From positions 186,001 through 250,000 of the forward strand of contig JBBELK010000827.1 in the NCBI GenBank assembly GCA_037783545.1: a stretch of 64,000 bases of DNA. The letters run 5' to 3'. The notes under the pieces are model-generated. The model ran no database searches and was not told where the DNA came from. It saw only the letters and a program-made list of their open reading frames with translations. Origin of the DNA: Henricia sp. BOLD:AAB3569 (Eukaryota; Echinodermata; Asteroidea; Spinulosida; Echinasteridae). Position numbers and translations under genes: made by a program. Position 1 is the first letter of the stretch. Each line of letters opens with the position of its first letter. Below, piece by piece: positions 45,851 through 57,200 of the stretch.

Positions 45851-48800
45851 TTTGGGTTTTACAAAGGTCTTTATTACCAAGTTTCTATACATGAATTTCG
45901 TTAATGATTTGTTAAGAACATAATAATCTGCATCATTTTCATAATTACTAATTTCTAGCATATTGCATATATGGTTTTCTGGTCCACTCCTTGTTTCCTT
46001 TAAAAGGTTTGGATTAATATTTACTCTTAAATCATTCATTGTTCTGGTAACAGTACCAGGTCTAATATCATATTGTTTGGAAATCAATGTGAGTGACTTG
46101 AGTTTATCACCTGACATAACATCACCTAGTTTTTTTATTCCATTTTCCCTTAAAATTTTACCAACAAGTTTTTTTTGTTTGTTGCCCGTTAGTAGGGCAT
46201 TTTGCCACAGTGGGACGTTGTGTGCTTCTTGCTTACAGGAGATAACTAAGTTAATACGTCCTCCGCAGTTATGAAATGCTTTAATTACCTCTCGATAAAA
46301 TTCACTGGTATTTAAGGCTGTAGGGTAATTCCCTAAAACATACCAACCTAAACCTTTAGCACTAGCTCTCTTGATCCAATAATCAAAATATTGTTTCCAT
46401 TTTCCAGTACATGTGCTAAAACGGGTGAACCAATTTAATTTCAGACAAGTTAATCTATGTTTTACATTCAAAACCTCTGTACCTCCTCTTTCCTTAGGAC
46501 CTCTGACTGTATCTCTGTTAATTTGATCAGGTTTACTGTTCCAATAAAAGTCCCAAATACATTTATCCATTTTTTTTATTGAATCATCATTACATGGCAC
46601 AACACTTCCCACATAATTAATACTAGCTCCAGCATAAGTGTTGATGATGACTGCTTTTCCTTTTAAAGTTAAATTCCTTCCCTTAAAACTGTTAAACACA
46701 CTCTTAATCTTGTTTATTCTGGGGTCCCAGTTGTCAGACTGGGTTACTTCATTGCCAATATAAACCCCTAAAATCTTAATCTTGTCATTGACCCAATTAT
46801 ACCCCCCTGGGCAATCTGTCCTCGATTTCCAGGTTCCAAGCCAGAGCCCTGTTGATTTCTGAATATTTGTTTTGGATCCCGTGCCTTCATTGTATATATT
46901 TAGAATGTTTGCTAAAATCGGAAAATCTTCATCACGAGAAATAAAAACCGTCGTGTCATCAGCATGCTGTATTAATTTGACTTGATCATCAGTGTATGGA
47001 ATTGGGATACCCGTTAAGTTTGTATTATTTCTAATTAGACAGGCCAATCCTTCTGCACAGATGGTGTACAAAAGCGGTGACAAGGGGCAACCCTGCCGGA
47101 TACCTCTGGTTACGTCAAAGGGACGAGTTATATAGTTATTCACAATGACGCAACTTTTCGGTCTGCTGTACAAAACCATTATGTAATCAATGAACCCCTG
47201 AGGAATGCCGAGCTTATTCATAATTTCATACATGTAATCCCATTCTATCCTGTCAAAGGCTTTTTCTTGATCAATACTTAGGAGCCCCCCTTGTTTATTG
47301 TTCATGTTAAGGTCATCTACAACATCTCTTAGAATCATTAGATTATCGTGAATATTTCTACCTGATACCCCACTGCTTTGCTCTTCTCCAATCAAATTAG
47401 GCATACATTTGCGAAGTCGGTTAGTTAAGACTTTAGCAAGTATTTTGTAATCTACTGTCAATAAACTAATTGGACGCCAATTTTTTAGGTCTTCCCTATC
47501 CCCTTTGTTTTTGTATATTAATCTAATAAGAGCAGTGCTCATTGTATTGGGAAGTGAACCTCCTTCTTTGCATTCTTGAAAAACACTCAAAAGATCATCT
47601 TTAAGAATAGTCCAAAACTTGAGATAAAACTCTACTGTCAGCCCATCAATACCGGGTGATTTATCTTTATTCATTTGCTGGAGAGCAAGTGTAATTTCAG
47701 CTCCTGAAATATTACTTTCCAAAATCTCAGGTTCCTCGATTTCGTGTGAGTTGACATCATCTATAATTGTTTGTTGCTCATGGGGGTCAGTGCCATTAGT
47801 AGAATATAACTGGGAGTAAAACTCATTGATACGCTTAACAATATATCTAAATTCTGTAAGTGGGACGCCCTCAGCGTCTTTTATAGTTGCCATAGCATTA
47901 TTCTTGGTTCTTTGTTTTTCGATAGCAAGAAAGAACTTGCTAGGTTTTTCACCTTCAGACTTATTTTTCAAATGTGTCCTTACACGAGCCTTTTCCCACT
48001 CGTTAGTTTCAATGGTTTTCAGCTGTTGTTCAAGGCGATTTAATTCATCAGTATTGTGGTTTGGATTATTTGTGAGATCCCTGTACTTCTTTTGAACAGC
48101 CTTTGTCTGTTGATTATATTTAAGTGATTTTTCTTTACCATACTCTTTAAGAATTTCTTTAAGTTTGCTTTTCCCCATTTCCCACCAGTCAGTGATGGTG
48201 TTATAGCAGAATTGTTTGGTTTGCCAGTATTTCCAAAAATGTGTTACTCTGTTAACACATTCCGGATCTTCAAGATTATCGTTATTACACATCCATCTGC
48301 CTGGTCCGCTTACTGTTTTTTTGTCAATTAACTTCATTAAAATGAGGTTGTGATCAGAAAACCTGACAGCATTAATAAGTATGTGTTCAAGGTTGCATAT
48401 TAATTTGGCCGACATTAGGAAGTAATCAATTCTGCTACTTGTTTTAGTACTTTTATTGTAATGTGTGTAGCCCAACTCACTAGGATGGATTGAACGCCAC
48501 ACATCAATCAAATTATTTTGTTGAACCAATTTTAGAAAGGCAATACTACTCTTTTCCTTACTCATACCAAGATCAATATTACAATTGAAATCTCCTCCAA
48601 TAATTAGATTTTCAGAATCAACAAGGACATCACAAAGTTTCCCAAAAAAGCAGTTTCTGGGGCCGAGAGCATTTGGAGCATACACTGAAGCAACAGTAAT
48701 TTTTTGGTTGTCCAAGTTTAGTTCGCCAATAATAAATCTGCCTTCATCATCTCGCTTGATGTTGGTGAGTTTTGCTGTAATTTTATTCGAAATAAGAATT

Positions 48801-49006
48801 CCAACCCCCCTTGAATTTCTCAGTCCATGACTAAAGGCGATTTCACCACCCCACTGCTTACTCCAAAAGCTCTCGTCCTCTTTTTCACTGTGAGTCTCTT
48901 GCAAAAGAGCAACATCGATTTTCCTTCTATGCATGTAATTAAATATTGTATCTCTTTTCATATTATTTCTCAATCCATTGCAATTGAGTGTTACTACATT
49001 AAGCGC
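45830..49006 (-). CDS. LINE ORF2: AP endonuclease - reverse transcriptase (3' frameshifted)
   Basis: I prefer the Met of MALNVVTLNCNGLRN (49006); the frame also has a Met at 49051. The N-terminal apurinic-like endonuclease shows NCNGLRN, LLQETHS, GGDFNCN, SRIDYFLMS and SDHNLIL (residues about 8-225), so the catalytic Asn, Glu, Asp and His are present. The reverse transcriptase follows: GIDGLTVEFY, WRPISLL..YKILAKVLTNRL, SIDQEKAFDRIEW, GIRQGCPLSPLLY and the active site QHADDTTVF (His in place of the usual Tyr), then the thumb and GRNLTLKGKAVIIN. The enzyme nicks target DNA and primes cDNA synthesis on it. The frame ends early at TAA (45830) owing to the shift near 45840. ORF1 ends 18 bp upstream of the longer start. 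Confidence 0.92.
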   Translation of the reverse strand, partial: ALNVVTLNCNGLRNNMKRDTIFNYMHRRKIDVALLQETHSEKEDESFWSKQWGGEIAFSHGLRNSRGVGILISNKITAKLTNIKRDDEGRFIIGELNLDNQKITVASVYAPNALGPRNCFFGKLCDVLVDSENLIIGGDFNCNIDLGMSKEKSSIAFLKLVQQNNLIDVWRSIHPSELGYTHYNKSTKTSSRIDYFLMSAKLICNLEHILINAVRFSDHNLILMKLIDKKTVSGPGRWMCNNDNLEDPECVNRVTHFWKYWQTKQFCYNTITDWWEMGKSKLKEILKEYGKEKSLKYNQQTKAVQKKYRDLTNNPNHNTDELNRLEQQLKTIETNEWEKARVRTHLKNKSEGEKPSKFFLAIEKQRTKNNAMATIKDAEGVPLTEFRYIVKRINEFYSQLYSTNGTDPHEQQTIIDDVNSHEIEEPEILESNISGAEITLALQQMNKDKSPGIDGLTVEFYLKFWTILKDDLLSVFQECKEGGSLPNTMSTALIRLIYKNKGDREDLKNWRPISLLTVDYKILAKVLTNRLRKCMPNLIGEEQSSGVSGRNIHDNLMILRDVVDDLNMNNKQGGLLSIDQEKAFDRIEWDYMYEIMNKLGIPQGFIDYIMVLYSRPKSCVIVNNYITRPFDVTRGIRQGCPLSPLLYTICAEGLACLIRNNTNLTGIPIPYTDDQVKLIQHADDTTVFISRDEDFPILANILNIYNEGTGSKTNIQKSTGLWLGTWKSRTDCPGGYNWVNDKIKILGVYIGNEVTQSDNWDPRINKIKSVFNSFKGRNLTLKGKAVIINTYAGASINYVGSVVPCNDDSIKKMDKCIWDFYWNSKPDQINRDTVRGPKERGGTEVLNVKHRLTCLKLNWFTRFSTCTGKWKQYFDYWIKRASAKGLGWYVLGNYPTALNTSEFYREVIKAFHNCGGRINLVISCKQEAHNVPLWQNALLTGNKQKKLVGKILRENGIKKLGDVMSGDKLKSLTLISKQYDIRPGTVTRTMNDLRVNINPNLLKETRSGPENHICNMLEISNYENDADYYVLNKSLTKFMYRNLVIKTFVKPKAEQNGK

Positions 49007-49069
49007 CATAATGAAGAGACTCACAGTGAATAAAACACCTTTCATAAACATTAAGGATAATTTACCATT

Positions 49070-50890
49070 TTATTTTTTCTGGGTTGATGTACACTCGCGA
49101 CCAACTGGTTGTGCTTGAATTTCTCTGTTCCTGCCTCTGCCCCGTCCTCTGGGTTGTGGGTAGGGTGTTGTTCTCCCAATTCGTTTCTTGTGACTTTTTA
49201 GTTCTTTCCATGGTCCTTGCTCATCACTTCCCTCGGCAGGTACGTTTTCAGGGTTTGTATTTGTTTCGTGGTGCTTTTCGTGGGTTATTTTCCCAGAGGG
49301 GTGTTGTTTGACTCGGTCTGCCCAGGATGGACTTGGACTATCCTCGCGGTCGTGACTTTCAGCATCTTGCGTCGTTTCCATGTCTTCAAAGTCTTCTGCT
49401 GTAGGTTCATTTACGGGGGCTTTGGCTGTATACATGTTGTGATCTTCAGGAAGATTTGTGGCTAGAGTGTTTTTATTTGCTAGTTTGTTCGACTTTTGAA
49501 CTGGAGTTTTGTCTTGGTTGGTTTTTGAGGAAGTTCCTTTCCCTTTTTGAGTGTTACCCTTCTTGTTGTTCTTGTCACCTTGACTCGTATCCTCTTTATC
49601 TTTGCGAGTGTCCTCTTTATCTTTGCGAGTGTCCTCTTTATCTTTGCGAGTGTCCTCTTTATCTTTGCGGGTGTCCTTTTTATCTTTGCGAGTGTCCTCT
49701 TTATCTTTGCGAGTGTCCTCTTTATCTTTGCGAGTGTCCTTTTTATCTTTGCGAGTGCCTTCCTCATCTTTGCGGGTGCCCTCTTTATCTTTGCGAGTGT
49801 CCTCTTTATCTTTGCGAGTGTCCTCTTTATCTTTGCGAGTGTCCTCTTTATCTTTTCGGGTGTCCTTTTTATCTTTGCGGGTGTCCTCTTTATCTTTGCG
49901 AGTGTCCTCTTTATCTTTGCGAGTGTCCTCTTTATCTTTGCGAGTGTCCTTTTTATCTTTGCGAGTGTCCTCCTCATCTTTGCGAGTGTCCTCCTCATCT
50001 TTGCGAGTGTCCTCCTCATCTTTGCGAGTGTCCTCCTCATCTTTGCGAGTGTCCTCTCCATCTTTGGTGGTGTCTTGCTCATCTTTGGTGGTGTCTTGCT
50101 CATCTTCGGTAGTGTCTTCCTCATCTCTGGTCATGTCCTCCTCGTCCTCTGTGTTGGTGTCTTCGTCTTGGGTGATATCGTCCTCATCTGAACTTGCATT
50201 CTCCTCTCCCGGTATGACAATCGTAGGACTTTCCAGCTCCACCTTTTCCTGTCGGTCATGCCAAGTTGATCTGTGGTCATAACTACCACAAACAAAGCAC
50301 CTGCCTTTTAGTTCACAGTCTCTTGCAAAATGGCCTGGTTTCTGACAAATTTTGCACGTTTTTTGCTGTCCACGGTATTTCATGGGGAGTGAGAAGCCGG
50401 CTATTTTCACAAAACTGGGTATTGGCTTTTTAACATTATTGACTAGCATACTCCTAACTCCAGTTGCAATGTTAGGGTCGAAATCATGCACTTGGTGCCT
50501 AACATTAACCACAGTCCCGTACGGCAATAATGCACCAATGACGGTATTATCGCTCATCTCATAAGGCACCTTTGCGTAAACAACAAGCGAATTTTGAATG
50601 TTGGCTCGTTCACATTGCATTAGTAGATCTTGTATGATTAGCCCTCGCTGAGCTATTTGTTCGCAGTCCCGTTCGTTGTTGAAAGTCACATTGTACCAGC
50701 CACTGTCGAGGGGGGCGATGCATTTTGTGGTTTCTACTGTGCCTAATTCCTTCCTTATGGCGTCATACACTTCTCTTGAAATTACATTTCCGAGATCCTT
50801 CGGATAAAACTTGATGGTATTCGGTCTCCGTAGTACCTGACGGTTAGCCTTGGCGGCATACATCGTGGCCAAGATGGCGGCTACACGCAA
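49070..50890 (-). CDS. LINE ORF1: zinc-knuckle RNA-binding protein with TRKD repeats
   Basis: The ORF is 606 residues from the first Met; a second Met (residue 10, 50863) is also possible. Residues about 20-180 form an RNA-binding-like module (TIKFYPKDL.., GWYNVTF, VYAKVPYEMSD). A CCHC knuckle CKICQKPGHFARDC follows at about 180-195, then a second, incomplete CFVCGSYDHRSTWH. After an acidic stretch come about 24 copies of a seven-residue unit (E/K)DTRKD(K/E) (about residues 275-440). The C-terminal part is polar with an RGRGRGRNR stretch. It would coat LINE RNA in the ribonucleoprotein particle. No stop interrupts it. Confidence 0.88.
   Translation of the reverse strand: MRVAAILATMYAAKANRQVLRRPNTIKFYPKDLGNVISREVYDAIRKELGTVETTKCIAPLDSGWYNVTFNNERDCEQIAQRGLIIQDLLMQCERANIQNSLVVYAKVPYEMSDNTVIGALLPYGTVVNVRHQVHDFDPNIATGVRSMLVNNVKKPIPSFVKIAGFSLPMKYRGQQKTCKICQKPGHFARDCELKGRCFVCGSYDHRSTWHDRQEKVELESPTIVIPGEENASSDEDDITQDEDTNTEDEEDMTRDEEDTTEDEQDTTKDEQDTTKDGEDTRKDEEDTRKDEEDTRKDEEDTRKDEEDTRKDKKDTRKDKEDTRKDKEDTRKDKEDTRKDKKDTRKDKEDTRKDKEDTRKDKEDTRKDKEGTRKDEEGTRKDKKDTRKDKEDTRKDKEDTRKDKKDTRKDKEDTRKDKEDTRKDKEDTRKDKEDTSQGDKNNKKGNTQKGKGTSSKTNQDKTPVQKSNKLANKNTLATNLPEDHNMYTAKAPVNEPTAEDFEDMETTQDAESHDREDSPSPSWADRVKQHPSGKITHEKHHETNTNPENVPAEGSDEQGPWKELKSHKKRIGRTTPYPQPRGRGRGRNREIQAQPVGRECTSTQKK
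49586..50105 (-). repeat. 21-bp minisatellite inside LINE ORF1
   Basis: About 24 copies of a 21-bp unit (plus strand: tctttgcgagtgtcctcttta) give the heptapeptide repeat. Because 21 is a multiple of three, other frames on both strands stay open too, creating spurious ORFs of 214-226 codons. Confidence 0.95.
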
Positions 50891-51067
50891 GTCTCCTGTA
50901 CTTGACCACAGGAAGTAGGGCCAAAGGCCCTCGAAAAACAGTCAATCTCACCTCAATCCGGTGTTCTTAGAGTTTGTACTGAAGATTAAACTATTAGCTG
51001 TGCAAAAGGAGCAGGATATAGGCCTCAAAAAGACATAAATTTAAGAGCCGAAAAACTATCCGTGTCT
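50891..51067 (-). other. LINE 5' untranslated leader
   Basis: These 177 bp lie between the 5S break and the ORF1 start. No repeat or ORF is seen. The element's 5' end joins the 5S sequence cleanly at 51067/51068. Confidence 0.6.
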
Positions 51068-51143
51068 ACTGACCGAGCCCAACGTTGCTTAACTGCGGTG
51101 ATCGGACGGGAACCGGTGTATTCAATGTGGTATGGTCGTAGAC
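51068..51143 (-). pseudogene. 5S rRNA gene, 5' part, split by LINE
   Basis: These 76 nt are the first 76 nt of 5S RNA (GTCTACGACC to CGGTCAGT), complementing the 44 nt at 45057-45100. Confidence 0.9.
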
Positions 51144-51211
51144 GAATGCTTAACAGTTTACATAATTGTAAACGTTTACTGAAGAACAATATTTTACTCG
51201 ACAGAACAAAA

Positions 51212-54200
51212 TTGCCTACGACACTCGGTATTCCCAGGTGGTCTCCCAACGAAGTACTGACCGAGCCCAACGTTTCTTAACTGCGGTGATCAGACGGGAA
51301 CCGGTGTATTCAATGTGGTGTGGTCGTAGACGAATGCTTAAAAGGTTTACGTAATTTTAAACGTTTACTGATGAACAATATTTTACTAGACAAAACAAAA
51401 TTGCCTACAACACTCGGTATTCCCAGGTGGTCTCCCACCAAAGTACTGACCGAGCCCAACGTTTCTTAACTGCGGTGATCAGACGGGAACCGGTGTATTC
51501 AATGTGGAATGGTCGTAGACGAATGCTTAACAGTTTACATAATTGTAAACGTTTACTGAAGAACAATATTTTACTCGACAGAACAAAATTGCCTACGACA
51601 CTCGGTATTCCCAGGTGGTCTCCCAACGAAGTACTGACCGAGCCCAACATTGCTTAACTGCGGTGATCAGACGGGAACCGGTGTCTTCAATGTGGTGTGG
51701 TCGTAGACGAATGCTTAAAAGGTTTACGTAATTGTAAACGTTTACTGATGAACAATATTTTACTATACAAAACAAAAGTCCCTACAACACTCGGTATTCC
51801 CAGGTGGTCTCCCATCGAAGTACTGACCGAGACCAACGTTGCTTAACTGCGGTGATCAGACTGGAACCGGTGTATTCAATGTGGTATGGTCGTATACGAA
51901 TGCTTAAAAGGTTTACGTAATTGTAAACGTTTACTGATGAACAATATTTTACTAGACAAAACAAAAGTGCCTACAACACTCGGTATTCCCAGGTGGTCTC
52001 CCACCAAAGTACTGACCGAGCCCAACGTTTCTTAACTGCGGTGATCAGACGGGAACCGGTGTATTCAATGTGGTATGGTCGTAGACGAATGCTTAACAGT
52101 TTACATAATTGTAAACGTTTACTGAAGAACAATATTTTACTCGACAGAACAAAAGTGCCTACGACACTCGGTATTCCCAGGTGGTCTCCCACCGAAGTAC
52201 TGGCCGAGCCCAACGTTGCTTAACTGCGGTGATCAGACGGGAACCGGTGTATTCAATGTGGTATGGTCGTAGACGAATGCTTAACAGGTTTGCGTAATTT
52301 TAAACGTTTACTGAAGAACAATATTTTACTCGACAAAACAAAAGTGCCTACGACACTCGGTATTCCCAGGTGGTCTCCCACCAAAGTACTGACCGAGCCC
52401 AACGTTTCTTAACTGCCGTGATCAGACAGGAACCGATGTATTCAATGTGGTATGGTCGTAGACGAATGCTTAACAGTTTACATAATTGTAAACGTTTACT
52501 GAAGAACAATATTTTACTCGACAGAACAAAAGTGCCTACGACACTCGGTATTCCCAGGTGGTTTCCCACCAAAGTACTGACCGAGCCCAACGTTTCTTAA
52601 CTGCGGTGATCAGACGGGAATCGGTGTATTCAATGTGGTATGGTCGTAGACGAATGCTTAACAGTTTACATAATTATAAACGTTTACTGAAGAACAATAT
52701 TTTACTAAAAACAAAAGTGCCTACGACACTCGGTATTCCCAGGTGGTTTCCCAACGAAGTACTGACCGAGCCCAACATTGTTTAACTGCGGTGATCAGAC
52801 GGGAACCGGTATATTCAATGTGGTGTGGTCGTAGACGAATGCTTAAAAGGTTTACGTAATTGTAAACGTTTACTGATGAACAATATTTTACTAGACAAAA
52901 CAAAATTGCCTACAACACTCGGTATTCCCAGGTGGTCTCCCACCAAAGTACTGACCGAGCCCAACGTTTCTTAACTGCGGTGATCAGACGGGAACCGGTG
53001 TATTCAATGTGGTATGGTCGTAGACGAATGCTTAACAGTTTACATAATTGTAAACGTTTACTGAAGAACAATATTTTACTCGACAGAACAAAAGTGCCTA
53101 CGACACTCGGTATTCCCAGGTGGTCTCCCACCGAAGTACTGGCCGAGCCCAACGTTGCTTAACTGCGGTGATCAGACGGGAACCGGTGTATTCAATGTGG
53201 TATGGTCGTAGACGAATGCTTAACAGGTTTGCGTAATTTTAAACGTTTACTGAAGAACAATATTTTACTCGACAAAACAAAAGTGCCTACGACACTCGGT
53301 ATTCCCAGGTGGTCTCCCACCAAAGTACTGACCGAGCCCAACGTTTCTTAACTGCCGTGTTCAGACAGGAACCGGTGTATTCAATGTGGTATGGTCGTAG
53401 ACGAATGCTTAACAGTTTACATAATTGTAAACGTTTACTGATGAACAATATTTTACTAGACAAAACAAAATTGCCTACGACACTCGGTATTCCCAGGTGG
53501 TCTCCCATCGAAGTACTGACCGAGACCAACGTTGCTTAACTGCGGTGATCAGACGGGAACCGATGTATTCAATGTGGTATGGTCATAGACGAATGCTTAA
53601 AAGGCTTGCGTAATTATAAACGTTTACTGAAGAACAATATTTTACTCAAAGCAAAAGTGCCTACGACACTCGGTATTCCCAGGTGGTCTCCCACCGAAGT
53701 ACTGGCCGAGCCCAACGTTGCTTAACTGCGGTGATCAGACGGGATCCGGTGTATTCAATGTGGTATGGTCGTAGACGAATACTTAACAGGTTTGCGTAAT
53801 TTTAATCATTTACTGAAGAACAATATTTTACTCGACAAAACAAAAGTGCCTACGACACTCGGTATTCCCAGGTGGTCTCCCATCGAAGTACTAACCGAGA
53901 CCAACGTTGCTTAACTGCGGTGATCAGCCGGGAACCGGTGTATTCAATGTGGTGTTGTCGTAGACGAATGCTTAAAAGGTTTACGTAATTTTAAACGTTT
54001 ACTGATGAACAATATTTTACTAGACAAAACAAAAGTGCCTACGACACTCGGTATTCCCAGGTGGTCCCCCAATGAAGTACTGACCGAGACCAACGTTGCT
54101 TAACTGCGGTGATCAGCCGGGAACCGGTGTATTCAATGTGGTATGGTCGTAGACGAATGCTTAACCGGTTTGCGTAATTTTAAATATTTACTGAAGAACA

Positions 54201-57200
54201 ATATTTTACTCGACAAAACAAAAGTGCCTACGACACTCGGTATTCCCAGGTGGTCTCCCACCAAAGTACTGAGCGAGCCCAACGTTTCTTAACTGCGGTG
54301 ATCAGACGGGAACCGGTGTATTCAAGGTGGTATGGTCGTAGACGAATGCTAAAAAGGTTTACATAATTGTAAACGTTTACTGAAGAACAATATTTTACTC
54401 GACAGAACAAAAGTGCCTACGACACTCGGTATTCCCAGGTGGTCTCCCAACGAAGTATTGACCGAGCCCAACATTGCTTAACTGCGCTGATCAGACGGGA
54501 ACCGGTGTCTTCAATGTGGTGTGGTCGTAGACGAATGCTTAAAAGGTTTACGTAATTGTAAACGTTTACTGATGAACAATATTTTACTAGACAAAACAAA
54601 AGTGCCTACAACACTCGGTATTCCCAGGTGGTCTCCCAACGAAGTACTGACCGAGCCCAACGTTGCTTAACTGCGGTGATCAGACGGGAACTGGTGTATT
54701 CAAGATGGTATGGTCGTAGACGAATGCTAAAAAGGTTTACATAATTGTAAACGTTTACTGAAGAACAATATTTTACTGGACAGAACAAAAGTGCCTACGA
54801 CACTCAGTATTCCCAGGTGGTCTCCCAACGAAGTACTGACCGAGCCCAACATTGCTTAACTGCGCTGATCAGACGGGAACCGGTGTCTTCAATGTGGTGT
54901 GGTCGTAGACGAATGCTTAAAAGGTTTACGTAATTGTAAACGTTTACTGATGAACAATATTTTACTAGACAAAACAAAAGTGCCTACAACACTCGGTATT
55001 CCCAGGTGGTCTCCAATCGAAATACTGACCGAGACCAACGTTGCTTAACTGCCGTGATCAGACTGGAACCGGTGTATTCAATGTGGTATGGTCGTATACG
55101 AATGCTTAAAAGGTTTACATAATTGTAAACGTTTACTTAAGAACAATATTTTACTCGACAGAACAAAAGTGCCTACGACACTCGGTATTCCCAGGTGGTT
55201 TCCCACCAAAGTACTGACCGAGCCCAACGTTTCTTAACTGCGGTGATCAGACGGGAACCGGTGTATTCAATGTGGTATGGTCGTAGACGAATGCTTAACA
55301 GTTTACATAATTATAAACGTTTACTGAAGAACAATGTTTTACTAAAAACAAAAGTGCCTACGACACTCGGTATTCCCAGGTGGTCTCCCAACGAAGTACT
55401 GACCGAGCCCAACATTGTTTAACTGCGGTGATCAGACGGGAACCGGTGTATTCAATGTGGTGTGGTCGTAGACGAATGCTTAAAAGGTTTACGTAATTGT
55501 AAACGTTTACTAATGAACAATATTTTACTAGACAAAACAAAAGTGCCTACAACACTCGGTATTCCCATGTGGTCTCCCATCGAAGTACTGACCGAGACCA
55601 ACGTTGCTTAACTGCGGTGATCAGACTGGAACCGGTGTATTCAATGTGGTATGGTCGTATACGAATGCTTAAAAGGTTTACATAATTGTAAACGTTTACT
55701 TAAGAACAATATTTTACTCGACAGAACAAAAGTGCCTACGACACTTGGTATTCCCAGGTGGTTTCCCACCAAAGTACTGACCGAGCCCAACGTTCCTTAA
55801 CTGCTGTGATCAGACGGGAACCGGTGTATTCAATGTGGTATGGTCGTAGACGAATGCTTAACAGTTTACATAATTGTAAACGTTTACTGAAGAACAATAT
55901 TTTACTCGACAGAACAAAAGTGCCTACGACACTCGGTATTCCCAGGTGGTCTCCCAACGAAGTACTGACCGAGCCCAACGTTGCTTAACTGCGGTGATCA
56001 GACGGGAACCGGTGTATTCAATGTGGTGTGGTCGTAGACGAATGCTTAAAAGGTTTACGTAATTGTAAACATTTACTGATGAACAATATTTTACTAGACA
56101 AAACAAAATTGCCTACGACACTCGGTATTCCCAGGTGGTCTCCCATCGAAGTACTGACCGAGCCCAACGTTTCTTAACTGCGGTGATCAGACGGGAACCG
56201 GTGTATTCAATGTGGTGTGGTCGTAGACGAATGCTTAAAAGGTTTACGTAATTTTAAACGTTTACTGATGAACAATATTTTACTAGACAAAACAAAAGTG
56301 CCTACGACACTCGGTATTCCCAGGTGGTCTCCCATCGAAGTACTGACCGAGACCAACGTTGCTTAACTGCGGTGATCAGACGGGAACCGGTGTATTCAAT
56401 GTGGTATGGTCATAGACGAATGCTTAAAAGGCTTGCGTAATTATAAACGTTTACTGAAGAACAATATTTTACTCAAAACAAAAGTGCCTACGACACTCGG
56501 TATTCCCAGGTGGTCTCCCACTGAAGTACTGGCCGAGCCCAACGTTGCTTAACTGCGGTGATCAGACGGGATCCGGTGTATTCAATGTGGTATGGTCGTA
56601 GACGAATACTTAACAGGTTTGCGTAATTTTAATCATTTACTGAAGAACAATATTTTACTCGACAAAACAAAAGTGCCTACGACACTCGGTATTCCTAGGT
56701 GGTCTCCCATCGAAGTACTGACCGAGACCAACGTTGCTTAACTGCGGTGATCAGCCGGGAACCGGTGTATTCAATGTGGTGTTGTCGTAGACGAATGCTT
56801 AAAAGGTTTACGTAATTTTAAACGTTTACTGATGAACAATATTTTACTAGACAAAACAAAAGTGCCTACGACACTCGGTATTCCCAGGTGGTCCCCCATT
56901 GAAGTACTGACCGAGACCAACGTTGCTTAACTGCGGTGATCAGCCGGGAACCGGTGTATTCAATGTGGTATGGTCGTAGACGAATGCTTAACCGGTTTGC
57001 GTAATTTTAAATATTTACTGAAGAACAATATTTTACTCGACAAAACAAAAGTGCCTACGACACTCGGTATTCCCAGGTGGTCTCCCACCAAAGTACTGAG
57101 CGAGCCCAACGTTTCTTAACTGCGGTGATCAGACGGGAACCGGTGTATTCAAGGTGGTATGGTCGTAGACGTATGCTAAAAAGGTTTACATAATTGTAAA

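Larger units (their letters stand above)
45101..51067 (-). mobile_element. L1/Tx1-like LINE inserted in a 5S rRNA gene
   Basis: The element is about 5.97 kb and near full length. A 5' leader of about 180 bp (51067-50891) is followed by ORF1 (zinc-knuckle protein), ORF2 (endonuclease and reverse transcriptase), a 3' UTR and a poly-A tail (T run at 45101-45115 on the plus strand) joined directly to ACTTCG of the host gene. It is in the same orientation as the 5S gene. L1-group elements of the Tx1 clade include families specific for 5S rRNA genes (Mutsu of fish), so target specificity is likely. ORF2 has one frameshift near its end. Confidence 0.92.
40727..56297. repeat. Multi-kb 5S block duplicated on both sides of the LINE
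   Basis: Units 40727-42043 recur at 51778-53094 (shift 11051). Units 42231-44303 recur at 53471-55543 (shift 11240, one extra unit at 53283). Units 44680-45057 recur at 55732-56109 (shift 11052). Private variants are shared throughout, such as actatacaaaac at 40711 and 51762. Confidence 0.9.

Noticed and set aside
49456..50282. Plus-strand and alternate-frame ORFs of 214-226 aa
   Set aside because: They arise from the 21-bp repeat of LINE ORF1, which keeps several frames open.
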